From an uncultured Draconibacterium sp. (GTDB taxonomy: Bacteria; Bacteroidota; Bacteroidia; Bacteroidales; Prolixibacteraceae), in the NCBI RefSeq assembly GCF_963674925.1, contig NZ_OY771649.1, positions 1,860,001 through 1,924,000 of the forward strand: a stretch of 64,000 bases of DNA, written 5' to 3'. Both the position numbers and the translations under genes were made by a program. The notes below the pieces were generated by a model, which did no database searches, was not told the DNA's origin, and saw only the letters and a program-made list of their open reading frames with translations. This document shows, in pieces, positions 8,378 to 16,151 of the stretch (its first letter is position 1; every line of letters begins with the position of its first letter).

Positions 8378-9957
8378 TGTCTTTTTATCGTATTAATACC
8401 AGCGCTACTGTGCGCAGATTAACTCCTGCAATTTTCTTCCTTTTTCTTTTGTTTGTTGGAACAAAAGGATTCTCGCAGGAAAAAAAACGTGTGGAAATTT
8501 TGCAGGCAGGAGATTTAATTCAAACCGCAAATATTGCCAATGCCCAACGTCTGATCAACGACGTAATCATCCGTCATGAAGATATTCTGCTGTATTGCGA
8601 CAGCGCTTACACCTACGATCAATCAAACCGCGTAGATGCTTTTGGCAACGTACACATTAACCAGGGCGACACACTGCACCTTTATGCACGCAAAGTCTAT
8701 TACGACGGCGACCGCAGTTTTGCACAGGCCATAAACAATGTAAAGCTGGAGAATAAAGAGGTAACGCTTTACACCGATACGCTGGATTACGACATGAACC
8801 TGAATGTTGGCTACTACGATTGTTTCGGGAAAGTTGTTGACAGCACTAACACGCTTACCAGCAAAGTCGGGAAATATTATCTCGATAATAACGAAGCACA
8901 TTTTACCGACAGCGTTGTTGGCTTCTCCGATAAATACACGATCAACAGTGAAGACCTGCGCTACAATACGCAAACCGAGGTTATCTTTTTTAAAGGGCCT
9001 ACTACCATTCGCGATTCGGTGAATACACTTTATGCCGAAGACGGTTGGTACAACACCCAAACCGGCGAGGCCGACCTGAAAAAAATGCCAAGCGTGTATA
9101 ACGAAACCCAACTTTTAACTGCAAAACAAATAAGTTACAACAAAGAAAATGGCGATGGTTATGCCGAAGGAAACGTACATATCGAAGACTTTGAAAATCA
9201 AACCATAATTCAGGGTAACAAGGTAATATACAACGAAGCAAAAGAAACAGCTATTGCCACCGATTCGGCGGTTTTTATTTCGTATAGCGAAGCTGATAGT
9301 CTGTTCCTTCATGCCGACACCTTAAAAAGTATCGCTGACACCATTGATGGCGAAAATATTGTGATGGCCTACTACGGCGTTCGCTTTTTCAGAACCGACA
9401 TACAGGGGCTTTGCGATTCGCTGATGTACTTCACAAAAGACTCGCTGGTTGAAATGCACAGCAACCCGGTTATCTGGAGCGAACAACACCAGCTTAGCGC
9501 CGATTATATCGAAATGATTCAACACACAACTGCCCCCAACGAAATGCATATGATGAAAAATAGTTTTATCATATCAAAACAGGACTCGGGCCGCTACGAC
9601 CAGATAAAAGGAAAGGACATGACCGGTTACATCGTTAACGGCAAACTACGCAATATTGATGTTGACGGTAATGGGCAAACTCTGTATTATGCCCGCGATA
9701 AAGAAGCCGTTATCGGGCTGAACAGAGCGGAAAGCAGCAATATTAGCATCCGGTTTAAAGAAGGAAAAATTGATGCCATTGCATTCCAAAAACAACCCGA
9801 AGGACAGTTAAAACCGATTTTAAAACTGGAAGAAAGCGAAAAAACACTGCCCGGTTTCGGGTGGAAAATAAAACTTCGTCCGCTTTCGAAAAACGACATT
9901 TTCTGGCGCCCTGAAAAGAAAGAGGTGGTTGAGGAAGAAGAAGTCACTGGTCAGTAG
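8377..9957 (+). CDS. OstA/LptA-like lipopolysaccharide transport protein
   Basis: A 526-residue exported protein with an N-terminal signal or anchor (FFLFLLFVGTKGFSQ) followed by beta-rich OstA-type repeats. These alternate short strands with D/T-rich turns, for example YCDSAYTYDQSNRVDAFGNVHINQGD and RYNTQTEVIFFKGPTT. OstA-N domains form the beta-jellyroll bridge that carries lipopolysaccharide across the periplasm (LptA, LptC, and the LptD N-domain). No LptD-type C-terminal barrel is visible. The C-terminus is acidic (EEVEEEE-like). It overlaps the moxR stop by one base and follows the SurA-type genes, fitting an outer-membrane assembly operon. The exact Lpt role is inferred. Confidence 0.85.
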   Translation: MSFYRINTSATVRRLTPAIFFLFLLFVGTKGFSQEKKRVEILQAGDLIQTANIANAQRLINDVIIRHEDILLYCDSAYTYDQSNRVDAFGNVHINQGDTLHLYARKVYYDGDRSFAQAINNVKLENKEVTLYTDTLDYDMNLNVGYYDCFGKVVDSTNTLTSKVGKYYLDNNEAHFTDSVVGFSDKYTINSEDLRYNTQTEVIFFKGPTTIRDSVNTLYAEDGWYNTQTGEADLKKMPSVYNETQLLTAKQISYNKENGDGYAEGNVHIEDFENQTIIQGNKVIYNEAKETAIATDSAVFISYSEADSLFLHADTLKSIADTIDGENIVMAYYGVRFFRTDIQGLCDSLMYFTKDSLVEMHSNPVIWSEQHQLSADYIEMIQHTTAPNEMHMMKNSFIISKQDSGRYDQIKGKDMTGYIVNGKLRNIDVDGNGQTLYYARDKEAVIGLNRAESSNISIRFKEGKIDAIAFQKQPEGQLKPILKLEESEKTLPGFGWKIKLRPLSKNDIFWRPEKKEVVEEEEVTGQ

Positions 9958-10449
9958 TCACTGGTTGCTGAATACTTGATACTAGATACTGAATACTTGA
10001 TGCTCATTGCTGTGGCAGTTTGCTGTCATTCTGAGCGCAGCGAAGAATCTGTTACACCGGAACATTGCCTCCCGTAAAACCGGATATTCTATATTGATTA
10101 TTGGATATTAGATACTTAAAACTGACAACTGAGACTGGTAACTGAGACTGTTAACTCAATCTTGCCCTCAGTAACTTTTAAGATTAGCATCAAGAATCCA
10201 AGATCCAGCATCCGGCATTCCGTATCAAGCTACAGATCTCTCACTTCGCTCGAGATGACAGCATCTTTTCCTCCCAACGCTGCGATCGGGATTTCTACCA
10301 AAATAGCTGATCTCAACTTTTGCCTTTTTACTTTCTACTTTTGCCTTAACAAAGTTACTCCAATGTTAACGCAAAACAGACATTTCGGTATTATTCTTCT
10401 TTTTTTAATAAAAAACAGGCATTTCATTTTCATTTTAAAATAATATTTT
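9958..10449. repeat. Repeat-rich intergenic region upstream of the leu operon
   Basis: About 490 bp with no credible gene. Two arms of an interspersed inverted repeat lie at 10024-10051 (TGTCATTCTGAGCGCAGCGA...) and 10233-10260 (...CACTTCGCTCGAGATGACA), related to the two repeats inside the leu operon. The stretch 9960-10020 has short direct repeats of the type GATACTxGATACTGAATACTTGAT. A 93-codon open frame at 10162-10443 overlaps these repeats and has no protein-like features. Confidence 0.6.
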
Positions 10450-10457
10450 CATATTTG
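10450..10457 (+). promoter_or_regulatory. Probable -7 box of the leu operon promoter
   Basis: CATATTTG differs from TAnnTTTG by one base and lies 17 bases before the leader-peptide ATG, the right distance for transcription starting just ahead of it. No clear -33 TTG was found. Confidence 0.4.
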
Positions 10458-10474
10458 CAGGAAATCATAAGCAA

Positions 10475-10546
10475 ATGACAAAAAATATCAACATTTCTAT
10501 TCTTAACCTCCTAATTGGTATTCTTCTACTAACAAGAAAGAAATGA
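10475..10546 (+). CDS. Leu/Ile-rich attenuator leader peptide of the leu operon
   Basis: A 23-codon ORF, ATG to TGA, encoding MTKNINISILNLLIGILL followed by LTRKK. It contains six Leu codons (CTT, CTC, CTA, CTT, CTA, CTA) and five Ile codons, 11 of 23 residues, clustered just ahead of the stop. Its stop codon is part of the 5' arm of the antiterminator at 10544-10552. It therefore reads as a ribosome-stalling leader that senses charged leucyl- and isoleucyl-tRNA. Several Leu codons are the less common CTA/CTC type, which would strengthen stalling. There is no Val codon. The peptide itself is unlikely to have another function. Confidence 0.85.
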   Translation: MTKNINISILNLLIGILLLTRKK

Positions 10547-10611
10547 GAATGGTGTGTTGATTAACGATATTGGATAAAAGAAGCCATTCTCACATTGAGG
10601 ATGGCTTTTTT
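10544..10611 (+). terminator. Transcription attenuator (antiterminator/terminator switch) of the leu operon
   Basis: The terminator is a 12-bp stem, AAGCCATTCTCA (10581-10592) with TGAGGATGGCTT (10596-10607), one G-U pair and a 3-nt loop, followed by a T run to 10611. The competing antiterminator pairs TGAGAATGG (10544-10552, beginning at the leader stop codon) with CCATTCTCA (10584-10592), a perfect 9 bp. A ribosome stalled in the Leu/Ile run leaves 10544-10552 free, so the antiterminator forms and the operon is read. A ribosome reaching the stop covers it, so the terminator forms. Confidence 0.88.
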
Positions 10612-10666
10612 CATGATAGATACGTACTTAGCTTAAAAGAAAAATAACATAAATAGACAACAAATC

Positions 10667-12172
10667 ATGAGCGACAGACTTTACATTTTCGACACAACTT
10701 TGAGGGACGGAGAACAGGTTCCGGGTTGTCAGTTGAACACGGTAGAAAAGATTGAAGTTGCCAAAGCATTGCAGGAATTGGGAGTTGATGTAATTGAAGC
10801 AGGATTCCCCATTTCGAGCCCAGGCGATTTTGAATCGGTAGTAGAGATTTCGAAAGCGGTTACATGGCCAACTATTACAGCCTTAACCCGCGCAGTACAA
10901 AAAGATATTGATGTTGCAGCCGAATCACTCAAGTACGCCAAAAAAGGTCGTATCCACACCGGAATCGGAACATCTGACTTTCATATTTATCACAAACTCA
11001 ACTCAAATCCCGATGCGATTATCGAGCGTGGTGTTGAGGCGGTGAAATACGCAAAAAAATACGTTGAAGATGTAGAGTTTTACGCCGAAGATGCAGGTCG
11101 TACCGATAACGAGTACCTGGCCCGAGTTATCGAGGCAGTAATTAAAGCCGGTGCTACGGTTGTAAATATTCCTGATACTACCGGTTACACCTTGCCACAC
11201 GAGTTTGGTGCAAAAATCAAATACCTGGTCGACAATGTGCCTAATATTCATAAAGCGATTATTTCAACACACTGTCATAACGATTTGGGAATGGCAACTG
11301 CCAACACTATTTCTGGTATCCTGAATGGTGCCCGCCAGGCAGAGGTTACCATTAACGGTATTGGCGAACGCGCCGGTAATACTTCTTTAGAGGAAGTGGT
11401 AATGACTTTGAAAACGCATTACAAAGCACTGGGAATTGATACCGGTGTAAATACCAAGAAAATTTACGGAACAAGCCGTTTGGTTTCAACATTAATGAAC
11501 ATGCCTGTTCAGCCAAACAAAGCGGTTGTTGGACGTAATGCTTTCGCGCACTCGTCGGGTATTCACCAGGATGGCGTGTTGAAAAACCGCGAGAACTACG
11601 AGATCATGGATCCGGTGGAAGTCGGTATTAACGAATCGGCAATTCTATTGACTGCCCGAAGTGGCCGCGCTGCATTGAAACATCGTTTGGAGTTGTTAGG
11701 CTTCGAGTTGGATAAAGAAAAGTTGGATGAAGTTTACGAAGAATTCCTGAAATTGGCCGACAAGAAAAAGGATATCCGTGATGACGATATCGCGTTGTTG
11801 GTAGGCGATGCAACACGTAAAGAGCACCGTATTAAACTGGATTACCTGCAGGTGGTTACCGGCAAAAGCTTAAAACCGATGGCTACCGTTATTTTGAATA
11901 TTTCGGGTGAGAAATTCGATGCTACTTCTGATGGTAACGGTCCGGTTGACGCAGCCATTAAAGCGGTTAAAAAGATCATTCATCGTCAGGTAATTATTGA
12001 AGAATTCCTTGTACAGGCCATTACACGCGGAAGCGACGACATTGGTAAAGTTCACATGCAGGTAGAATATGATGATTCGATCTACCACGGATTTGGTGCA
12101 CATACCGATATTATTACGGCTTCGGTTGAGGCCTTTTTAGATGCCATAAACAAATTGCCGGCAGCATTGTAA
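10667..12172 (+). CDS. leuA: 2-isopropylmalate synthase
   Basis: Condenses acetyl-CoA with 2-ketoisovalerate, the first committed step of leucine synthesis. The 501-residue protein has the DRE-TIM metallolyase core: FDTTLRDGEQVPGC near residue 9, metal-binding STHCHNDLGMATAN near residue 200, and NGIGERAGNTSLEE. The C-terminal LeuA dimer/regulatory domain (about 390-501) suggests leucine feedback inhibition. It is the first structural gene after the attenuator and starts 56 bases after the terminator T run. The more canonical LeuA motifs distinguish it from the second synthase at 14523. Confidence 0.96.
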   Translation: MSDRLYIFDTTLRDGEQVPGCQLNTVEKIEVAKALQELGVDVIEAGFPISSPGDFESVVEISKAVTWPTITALTRAVQKDIDVAAESLKYAKKGRIHTGIGTSDFHIYHKLNSNPDAIIERGVEAVKYAKKYVEDVEFYAEDAGRTDNEYLARVIEAVIKAGATVVNIPDTTGYTLPHEFGAKIKYLVDNVPNIHKAIISTHCHNDLGMATANTISGILNGARQAEVTINGIGERAGNTSLEEVVMTLKTHYKALGIDTGVNTKKIYGTSRLVSTLMNMPVQPNKAVVGRNAFAHSSGIHQDGVLKNRENYEIMDPVEVGINESAILLTARSGRAALKHRLELLGFELDKEKLDEVYEEFLKLADKKKDIRDDDIALLVGDATRKEHRIKLDYLQVVTGKSLKPMATVILNISGEKFDATSDGNGPVDAAIKAVKKIIHRQVIIEEFLVQAITRGSDDIGKVHMQVEYDDSIYHGFGAHTDIITASVEAFLDAINKLPAAL

Positions 12173-12189
12173 ATAATAGAGTATAACGC

Positions 12190-12272
12190 TGTCATTTCGA
12201 CGACGCAGGAGGAGAAATCTGATTCCTTTAAGTGACAGATTTCTCTCCGTCATCTGACGGATCGAAATGACA
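12190..12272. repeat. Palindromic interspersed repeat, copy 1 (leuA-leuC gap)
   Basis: An 83-bp imperfect palindrome bounded by TGTCATTTCGA and TCGAAATGACA, with inner arms GAGAAATCTG and CAGATTTCTC. It would fold into a long hairpin in the leu mRNA. It is the reverse complement of copy 2 at 14418-14496, with small differences, and shares its ends with the repeats near 10024-10260. Confidence 0.8.
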
Positions 12273-12285
12273 TCAAAATAAAATC

Positions 12286-13686
12286 ATGACAGCAAAAACA
12301 TTATTTGATAAGATTTGGGATGCACATGTGGTGAAACAAGTTGAAGGAGGCCCAAATGTATTGTATATCGACCGTCACTTTATTCACGAAGTAACGAGTC
12401 CGGTTGCCTTTTTAGGATTGAAAAGCCGCGGATTGAAAGTTTATCGTCCGGATCAGACCACAGCTACTCCCGACCACAACGTACCTACCATCAACCAGCA
12501 CCTGTCTATTAAAGACGAACTTTCGCGCAACCAGGTTGACATGTTGAAAAAGAACTGCGATGAAAACGGTATCGTTTATCACGGCCTGGGAACTGAAGGT
12601 CATGGAGTGGTACACATTATCGGCCCTGAAATGGGTTTAACCCAGCCGGGAATGACCATCGTATGTGGCGACAGCCACACTTCTACACACGGAGCTTTTG
12701 GTGCCATTGCCTTTGGTATTGGTACCAGCGAGGTGGAAATGGTTTTGGCCAGCCAGTGTATTATGCAGCCAAAGCCAAAGAAAATGCGCATCACCGTTAA
12801 CGGAACTTTAGATAAAGGCGTAACTGCTAAAGATATCGCACTGTACATCATTTCTAAAATTTCAACCAGTGGTGGTACCGGTCACTTTATCGAGTATGCA
12901 GGTTCGGCAATCACCAGTCTTTCGATGGAAGGCCGAATGACACTTTGTAACCTGAGTATTGAGAGTGGTGCCCGTGGTGGAATGATCGCTCCGGATGAAA
13001 CTACTTTCAATTACGTAAAAGGCCGTCAGTTTGCGCCAAAAGGTGAAGATTGGGACAAAGCCATGGAAAAATGGGCGGAGTTAAAATCAGACGAAGATGC
13101 CGTTTTCGATACCGATTACACTTTTGATGCTGCTGATATTGAGCCGATGATCACTTACGGAACAAACCCGGGAATGGGAATTGGTGTTTCGCAGACTATT
13201 CCAACTTCAGAAGGTTTGTCAGGAACAGATAAAACGACTTATCAGAAATCGTTGCAATACATGGGATACAACGAAGGCGATGCTATGAAAGGCAAACCGG
13301 TTGATTTTGTATTCCTTGGAAGCTGTACCAATGGCCGTATTGAAGACTTCCGCGAATTTGCCGCTTTTGTAAAAGGAAAGAAAAAAGCTGATAGCGTAAC
13401 TGCGTGGTTGGTACCGGGATCAAAAGCAGTGCAAAACCAGATTGAAGCAGAAGGACTTGTTCCGATTTTGGAAGAAGCAGGTTTTGAGTTGCGTCAACCG
13501 GGATGTTCAGCATGTTTGGCCATGAACGATGATAAAATTCCAACAGGTAAATATTCTGTTTCAACTTCAAACAGAAACTTTGAAGGCCGTCAGGGACCAG
13601 GTGCTCGCACTTTGCTTGCCAGCCCGTTAACTGCAGCCGCCGCAGCAGTTTCTGGTGTAATCGCTGATCCTCGAGAGATGATGTAG
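12286..13686 (+). CDS. leuC: 3-isopropylmalate dehydratase large subunit
   Basis: The [4Fe-4S] aconitase-family subunit that, with LeuD, isomerises 2- to 3-isopropylmalate; the same enzyme can act on citramalate. It has 466 residues, full length. Cluster ligands are visible as GSCTNGRIEDF (near residue 347) and QPGCSACLAMNDD (near residues 405-408). The substrate-loop motif VCGDSHTSTHGAFG is present near residue 127. The ATG at 12286 follows an 83-bp palindromic repeat. It is co-directional with leuA and leuD, but the gaps carry repeats instead of tight coupling. Confidence 0.97.
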   Translation: MTAKTLFDKIWDAHVVKQVEGGPNVLYIDRHFIHEVTSPVAFLGLKSRGLKVYRPDQTTATPDHNVPTINQHLSIKDELSRNQVDMLKKNCDENGIVYHGLGTEGHGVVHIIGPEMGLTQPGMTIVCGDSHTSTHGAFGAIAFGIGTSEVEMVLASQCIMQPKPKKMRITVNGTLDKGVTAKDIALYIISKISTSGGTGHFIEYAGSAITSLSMEGRMTLCNLSIESGARGGMIAPDETTFNYVKGRQFAPKGEDWDKAMEKWAELKSDEDAVFDTDYTFDAADIEPMITYGTNPGMGIGVSQTIPTSEGLSGTDKTTYQKSLQYMGYNEGDAMKGKPVDFVFLGSCTNGRIEDFREFAAFVKGKKKADSVTAWLVPGSKAVQNQIEAEGLVPILEEAGFELRQPGCSACLAMNDDKIPTGKYSVSTSNRNFEGRQGPGARTLLASPLTAAAAAVSGVIADPREMM

Positions 13687-13695
13687 ATATATTTT

Positions 13696-13796
13696 ACCAC
13701 CTCCCTCCGATTTTATCGGAGTACTCCTCCTGGAAGGAGGAGAAATTTTCCCCTCCTTCCAGGAGGGGTGACAACCTATAAGGTTGGCGGGGTGGT
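13696..13796. repeat. Multi-hairpin interspersed repeat (leuC-leuD gap)
   Basis: A 101-bp element with outer arms ACCACC and GGTGGT. Four small hairpins lie inside it: CTCCGAT/ATCGGAG, CTCCTCC/GGAGGAG, CCCCTCC/GGAGGGG and AACC/GGTT. It resembles dispersed palindromic repeats common between Bacteroidota genes and is unrelated to the TGTCATTTCGA repeats. Confidence 0.65.
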
Positions 13797-13825
13797 TCAA
13801 TCAATAATGAGTAAAGAATAAAAAA

Positions 13826-14413
13826 ATGGCATACGATAAATTTTCAATAATAAATACTTCGGCAGTACCTCTGCCATTCGAAAATGTAGATACCGACCAG
13901 ATTATTCCTGCACGTTTCCTGAAAGCTGTGGAACGTAAAGGATTTGGCGACAACCTTTTCCGCGACTGGCGGTATGAAAACGATGGAAGTCCGAAAGCTG
14001 ATTTCCCGTTAAACAACACAAAATATTCAGGTAAAATCCTGGTTGGCGGTAAAAACTTTGGTAGCGGATCGAGCCGCGAGCACGCTGCATGGGCCATCTA
14101 TGATTATGGTTTCCGTGTAGTGGTTTCAAGCTTCTTCGCCGACATCTTTAAAGGAAATGCGTTGAACAACGGCCTGTTACCGGTTGTTGTTTCACCAGAG
14201 TTCCTTGAGAAAATCTTTGCTCAGATAGAAAAAGATGCAGATTCAACTTTTGAAGTCGATCTTCCAAATCAAAAATTCACCATAACAGCTACTGGTGAGT
14301 CAACTGATTTCGAAATCAATCCGTACAAAAAACATTGTTTGCAAAACGGATTGGATGATATCGACTACCTTGTTGAAATGAAGGAGCAAATAGCAGAATT
14401 TGAGGCTAATTAG
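13826..14413 (+). CDS. leuD: 3-isopropylmalate dehydratase small subunit
   Basis: The swivel-domain partner of LeuC, completing isopropylmalate isomerase. The 195-residue length is typical. The signature NVDTDQIIPARFLK is near residue 20, and GGKNFGSGSSREHAAWA, the substrate-specificity loop of the family, is near residue 74. DYGFRVVVSSFFADIFKGNALNNGLLP follows as in other LeuD proteins. The ATG at 13826 is preceded by an A-rich stretch (AAAGAATAAAAAA). It lies between two intergenic repeat elements inside the leu operon. Confidence 0.96.
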   Translation: MAYDKFSIINTSAVPLPFENVDTDQIIPARFLKAVERKGFGDNLFRDWRYENDGSPKADFPLNNTKYSGKILVGGKNFGSGSSREHAAWAIYDYGFRVVVSSFFADIFKGNALNNGLLPVVVSPEFLEKIFAQIEKDADSTFEVDLPNQKFTITATGESTDFEINPYKKHCLQNGLDDIDYLVEMKEQIAEFEAN

Positions 14414-14417
14414 TTGC

Positions 14418-14496
14418 TGTCATTTCGATCCGTCAGTTGACGGAGAGAAATCTGATAATTGAAACAGATTTCTCGTCGTTCCTCCTCGAAATGACA
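14418..14496. repeat. Palindromic interspersed repeat, copy 2 (leuD-synthase gap)
   Basis: A 79-bp imperfect palindrome with ends TGTCATTTCGA and TCGAAATGACA and inner arms GAGAAATCTG and CAGATTTCTC. It carries a small inner palindrome, TCCGTCAGTTGACGGA. Relative to copy 1 it is inverted: its left half matches the reverse complement of copy 1's right half. Confidence 0.8.
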
Positions 14497-14522
14497 TGAT
14501 AATTTGAAACAGACAGACAAAA

Positions 14523-16103
14523 ATGACAGGCAAAGCAGTAGAAATTTCAGGCAAAAGCCTTACCATAATGGATACTACCCTTCGCGATGGCGAACAAACT
14601 TCCGGAGTTTCGTTTAGCGAAGGGGAAAAACTCAGTGTGGCAAAAGTGTTGCTCGAAGATGTAAAAGTTGACCGCATTGAAATTGCCTCAGCACGGGTGT
14701 CGGAAGGAGAATTCAAAGGCACGCAAAAGGTAATGAAATGGGCGGCACAAAAAGGTCACCTCGATAAAGTTGAGGTACTTGGATTTGTGGATGGAAAAAT
14801 TTCGCTGGAGTGGATTGCCAAAGCCGGAGGGAAAGTGATTAACCTGCTGTGCAAAGGATCGTATAAACACGTTACCGAGCAATTGCGAAAAACACCGGAA
14901 CAGCATGTGGACGACATCAAACAAGTACTAAACCATGCCGACGAAATGGGAATCAGGGTAAACATTTACCTCGAAGACTGGTCGAACGGTATGCGTAGTT
15001 CAAAAGACTACGTTCACTTTATGATATCGAGCCTGAAAGATGAAAAGGTGGAGCGTTTTATGCTTCCCGATACATTGGGCATCCTCGATCCGGATGAAAC
15101 CTACGATTTCTGTCACGAAATGATCGAAAGCTTTCCTGACGTTGAATTCGATTTTCATGCGCACAACGACTACGACCTGGCGATTGCTAACGTTTTTCAT
15201 GCGCTGAAAGCCGGAATTCGTTGTATCCATACCACGGTTAACGGATTAGGCGAACGTGCCGGTAACGCTCCCCTATCGAGTGTTATTGCCACCATAAAAG
15301 ATCACCTGAAAATGAAAACACGGGTGAATGAAGCCCAGTTGAATAAGGTTTCGAAACTTGTTGAATCATTTTCAGGAATTCGCATTCCAACCAATAAACC
15401 ACTGATTGGTGAATTTGTGTTTACACAATGTAGCGGAATTCATGCCGACGGCGACAGTAAAAACAACCTGTATTTCAACGACTTGCTCCCGGAACGTTTT
15501 GGCCGTACACGCCAGTACGCTTTGGGAAAAACTTCGGGCAAAGCCAACATCAGAAAAAACCTGGAAGACCTTGGCATTGAGCTGGATAAAGAATCGCTGA
15601 AAAAAGTTACCGATAAGGTTATTGAACTGGCCGACCAAAAAGAAACTATCACCAGCGACGAGCTGCCATATATTGTTGCCGATGTTTTGGAGAATGATCT
15701 TTTTGATCAACGTGTAAAAGTGGTGAATTACTCGATTAGCTATACCATGGGTTTGCGCCCGATGGCCAACGTTTCGCTTGAAATTGATGGAAAGATTTAT
15801 GAGGAATACAGCGATGGCGACGGACAGTACGACGCATTTGTAAAGGCTTTACGAAAGATTTATGAACGTCTCGAGAAAGCATTCCCGATGCTGGTTGATT
15901 ACGTGGTTACCATTCCTCCGGGCGGTAACACCAATGCCCTGGTTGAAACGGTTATTACCTGGCGCAACGATCACGAGTTTAAAACTAAAGGTCTGCATCC
16001 TGATCAAAACGCCGCTGCAATCCTGGCAACAACCCGAATGTTAAACGTAATAGAAAACGAGTTTAACACCACAAAACTGGAAGAATTAAAAAACGAAAAA
16101 TAA
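14523..16103 (+). CDS. Citramalate synthase / alpha-isopropylmalate synthase family protein
   Basis: A second DRE-TIM condensing enzyme in the leu operon (526 residues). It has MDTTLRDGEQTSGV near residue 17, a metal-binding DFHAHNDYDLAIAN near residue 212, NGLGERAGNAPLSS, and a C-terminal LeuA-type regulatory domain (about 400-515, MGLRPMANVSLEIDG). The sequence around the active site differs clearly from the leuA product. Family knowledge suggests either (R)-citramalate synthase (pyruvate plus acetyl-CoA, feeding isoleucine) or a second isopropylmalate synthase; homocitrate synthase is less likely. The Ile codons in the operon leader favour citramalate synthase. That assignment is inference, so I leave the symbol empty. 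Confidence 0.85.
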   Translation: MTGKAVEISGKSLTIMDTTLRDGEQTSGVSFSEGEKLSVAKVLLEDVKVDRIEIASARVSEGEFKGTQKVMKWAAQKGHLDKVEVLGFVDGKISLEWIAKAGGKVINLLCKGSYKHVTEQLRKTPEQHVDDIKQVLNHADEMGIRVNIYLEDWSNGMRSSKDYVHFMISSLKDEKVERFMLPDTLGILDPDETYDFCHEMIESFPDVEFDFHAHNDYDLAIANVFHALKAGIRCIHTTVNGLGERAGNAPLSSVIATIKDHLKMKTRVNEAQLNKVSKLVESFSGIRIPTNKPLIGEFVFTQCSGIHADGDSKNNLYFNDLLPERFGRTRQYALGKTSGKANIRKNLEDLGIELDKESLKKVTDKVIELADQKETITSDELPYIVADVLENDLFDQRVKVVNYSISYTMGLRPMANVSLEIDGKIYEEYSDGDGQYDAFVKALRKIYERLEKAFPMLVDYVVTIPPGGNTNALVETVITWRNDHEFKTKGLHPDQNAAAILATTRMLNVIENEFNTTKLEELKNEK

Positions 16104-16151
16104 TAACGTCTTCGGACTCCCGACTTCGGGCTTCCGACAATAAAAGTAGAA

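Noticed and set aside
10162..10443. 93-codon open frame in the gap before the leu operon
   Set aside because: It overlaps interspersed repeats, has no RBS or domain-like composition, and its 3' end runs up to the leu promoter.
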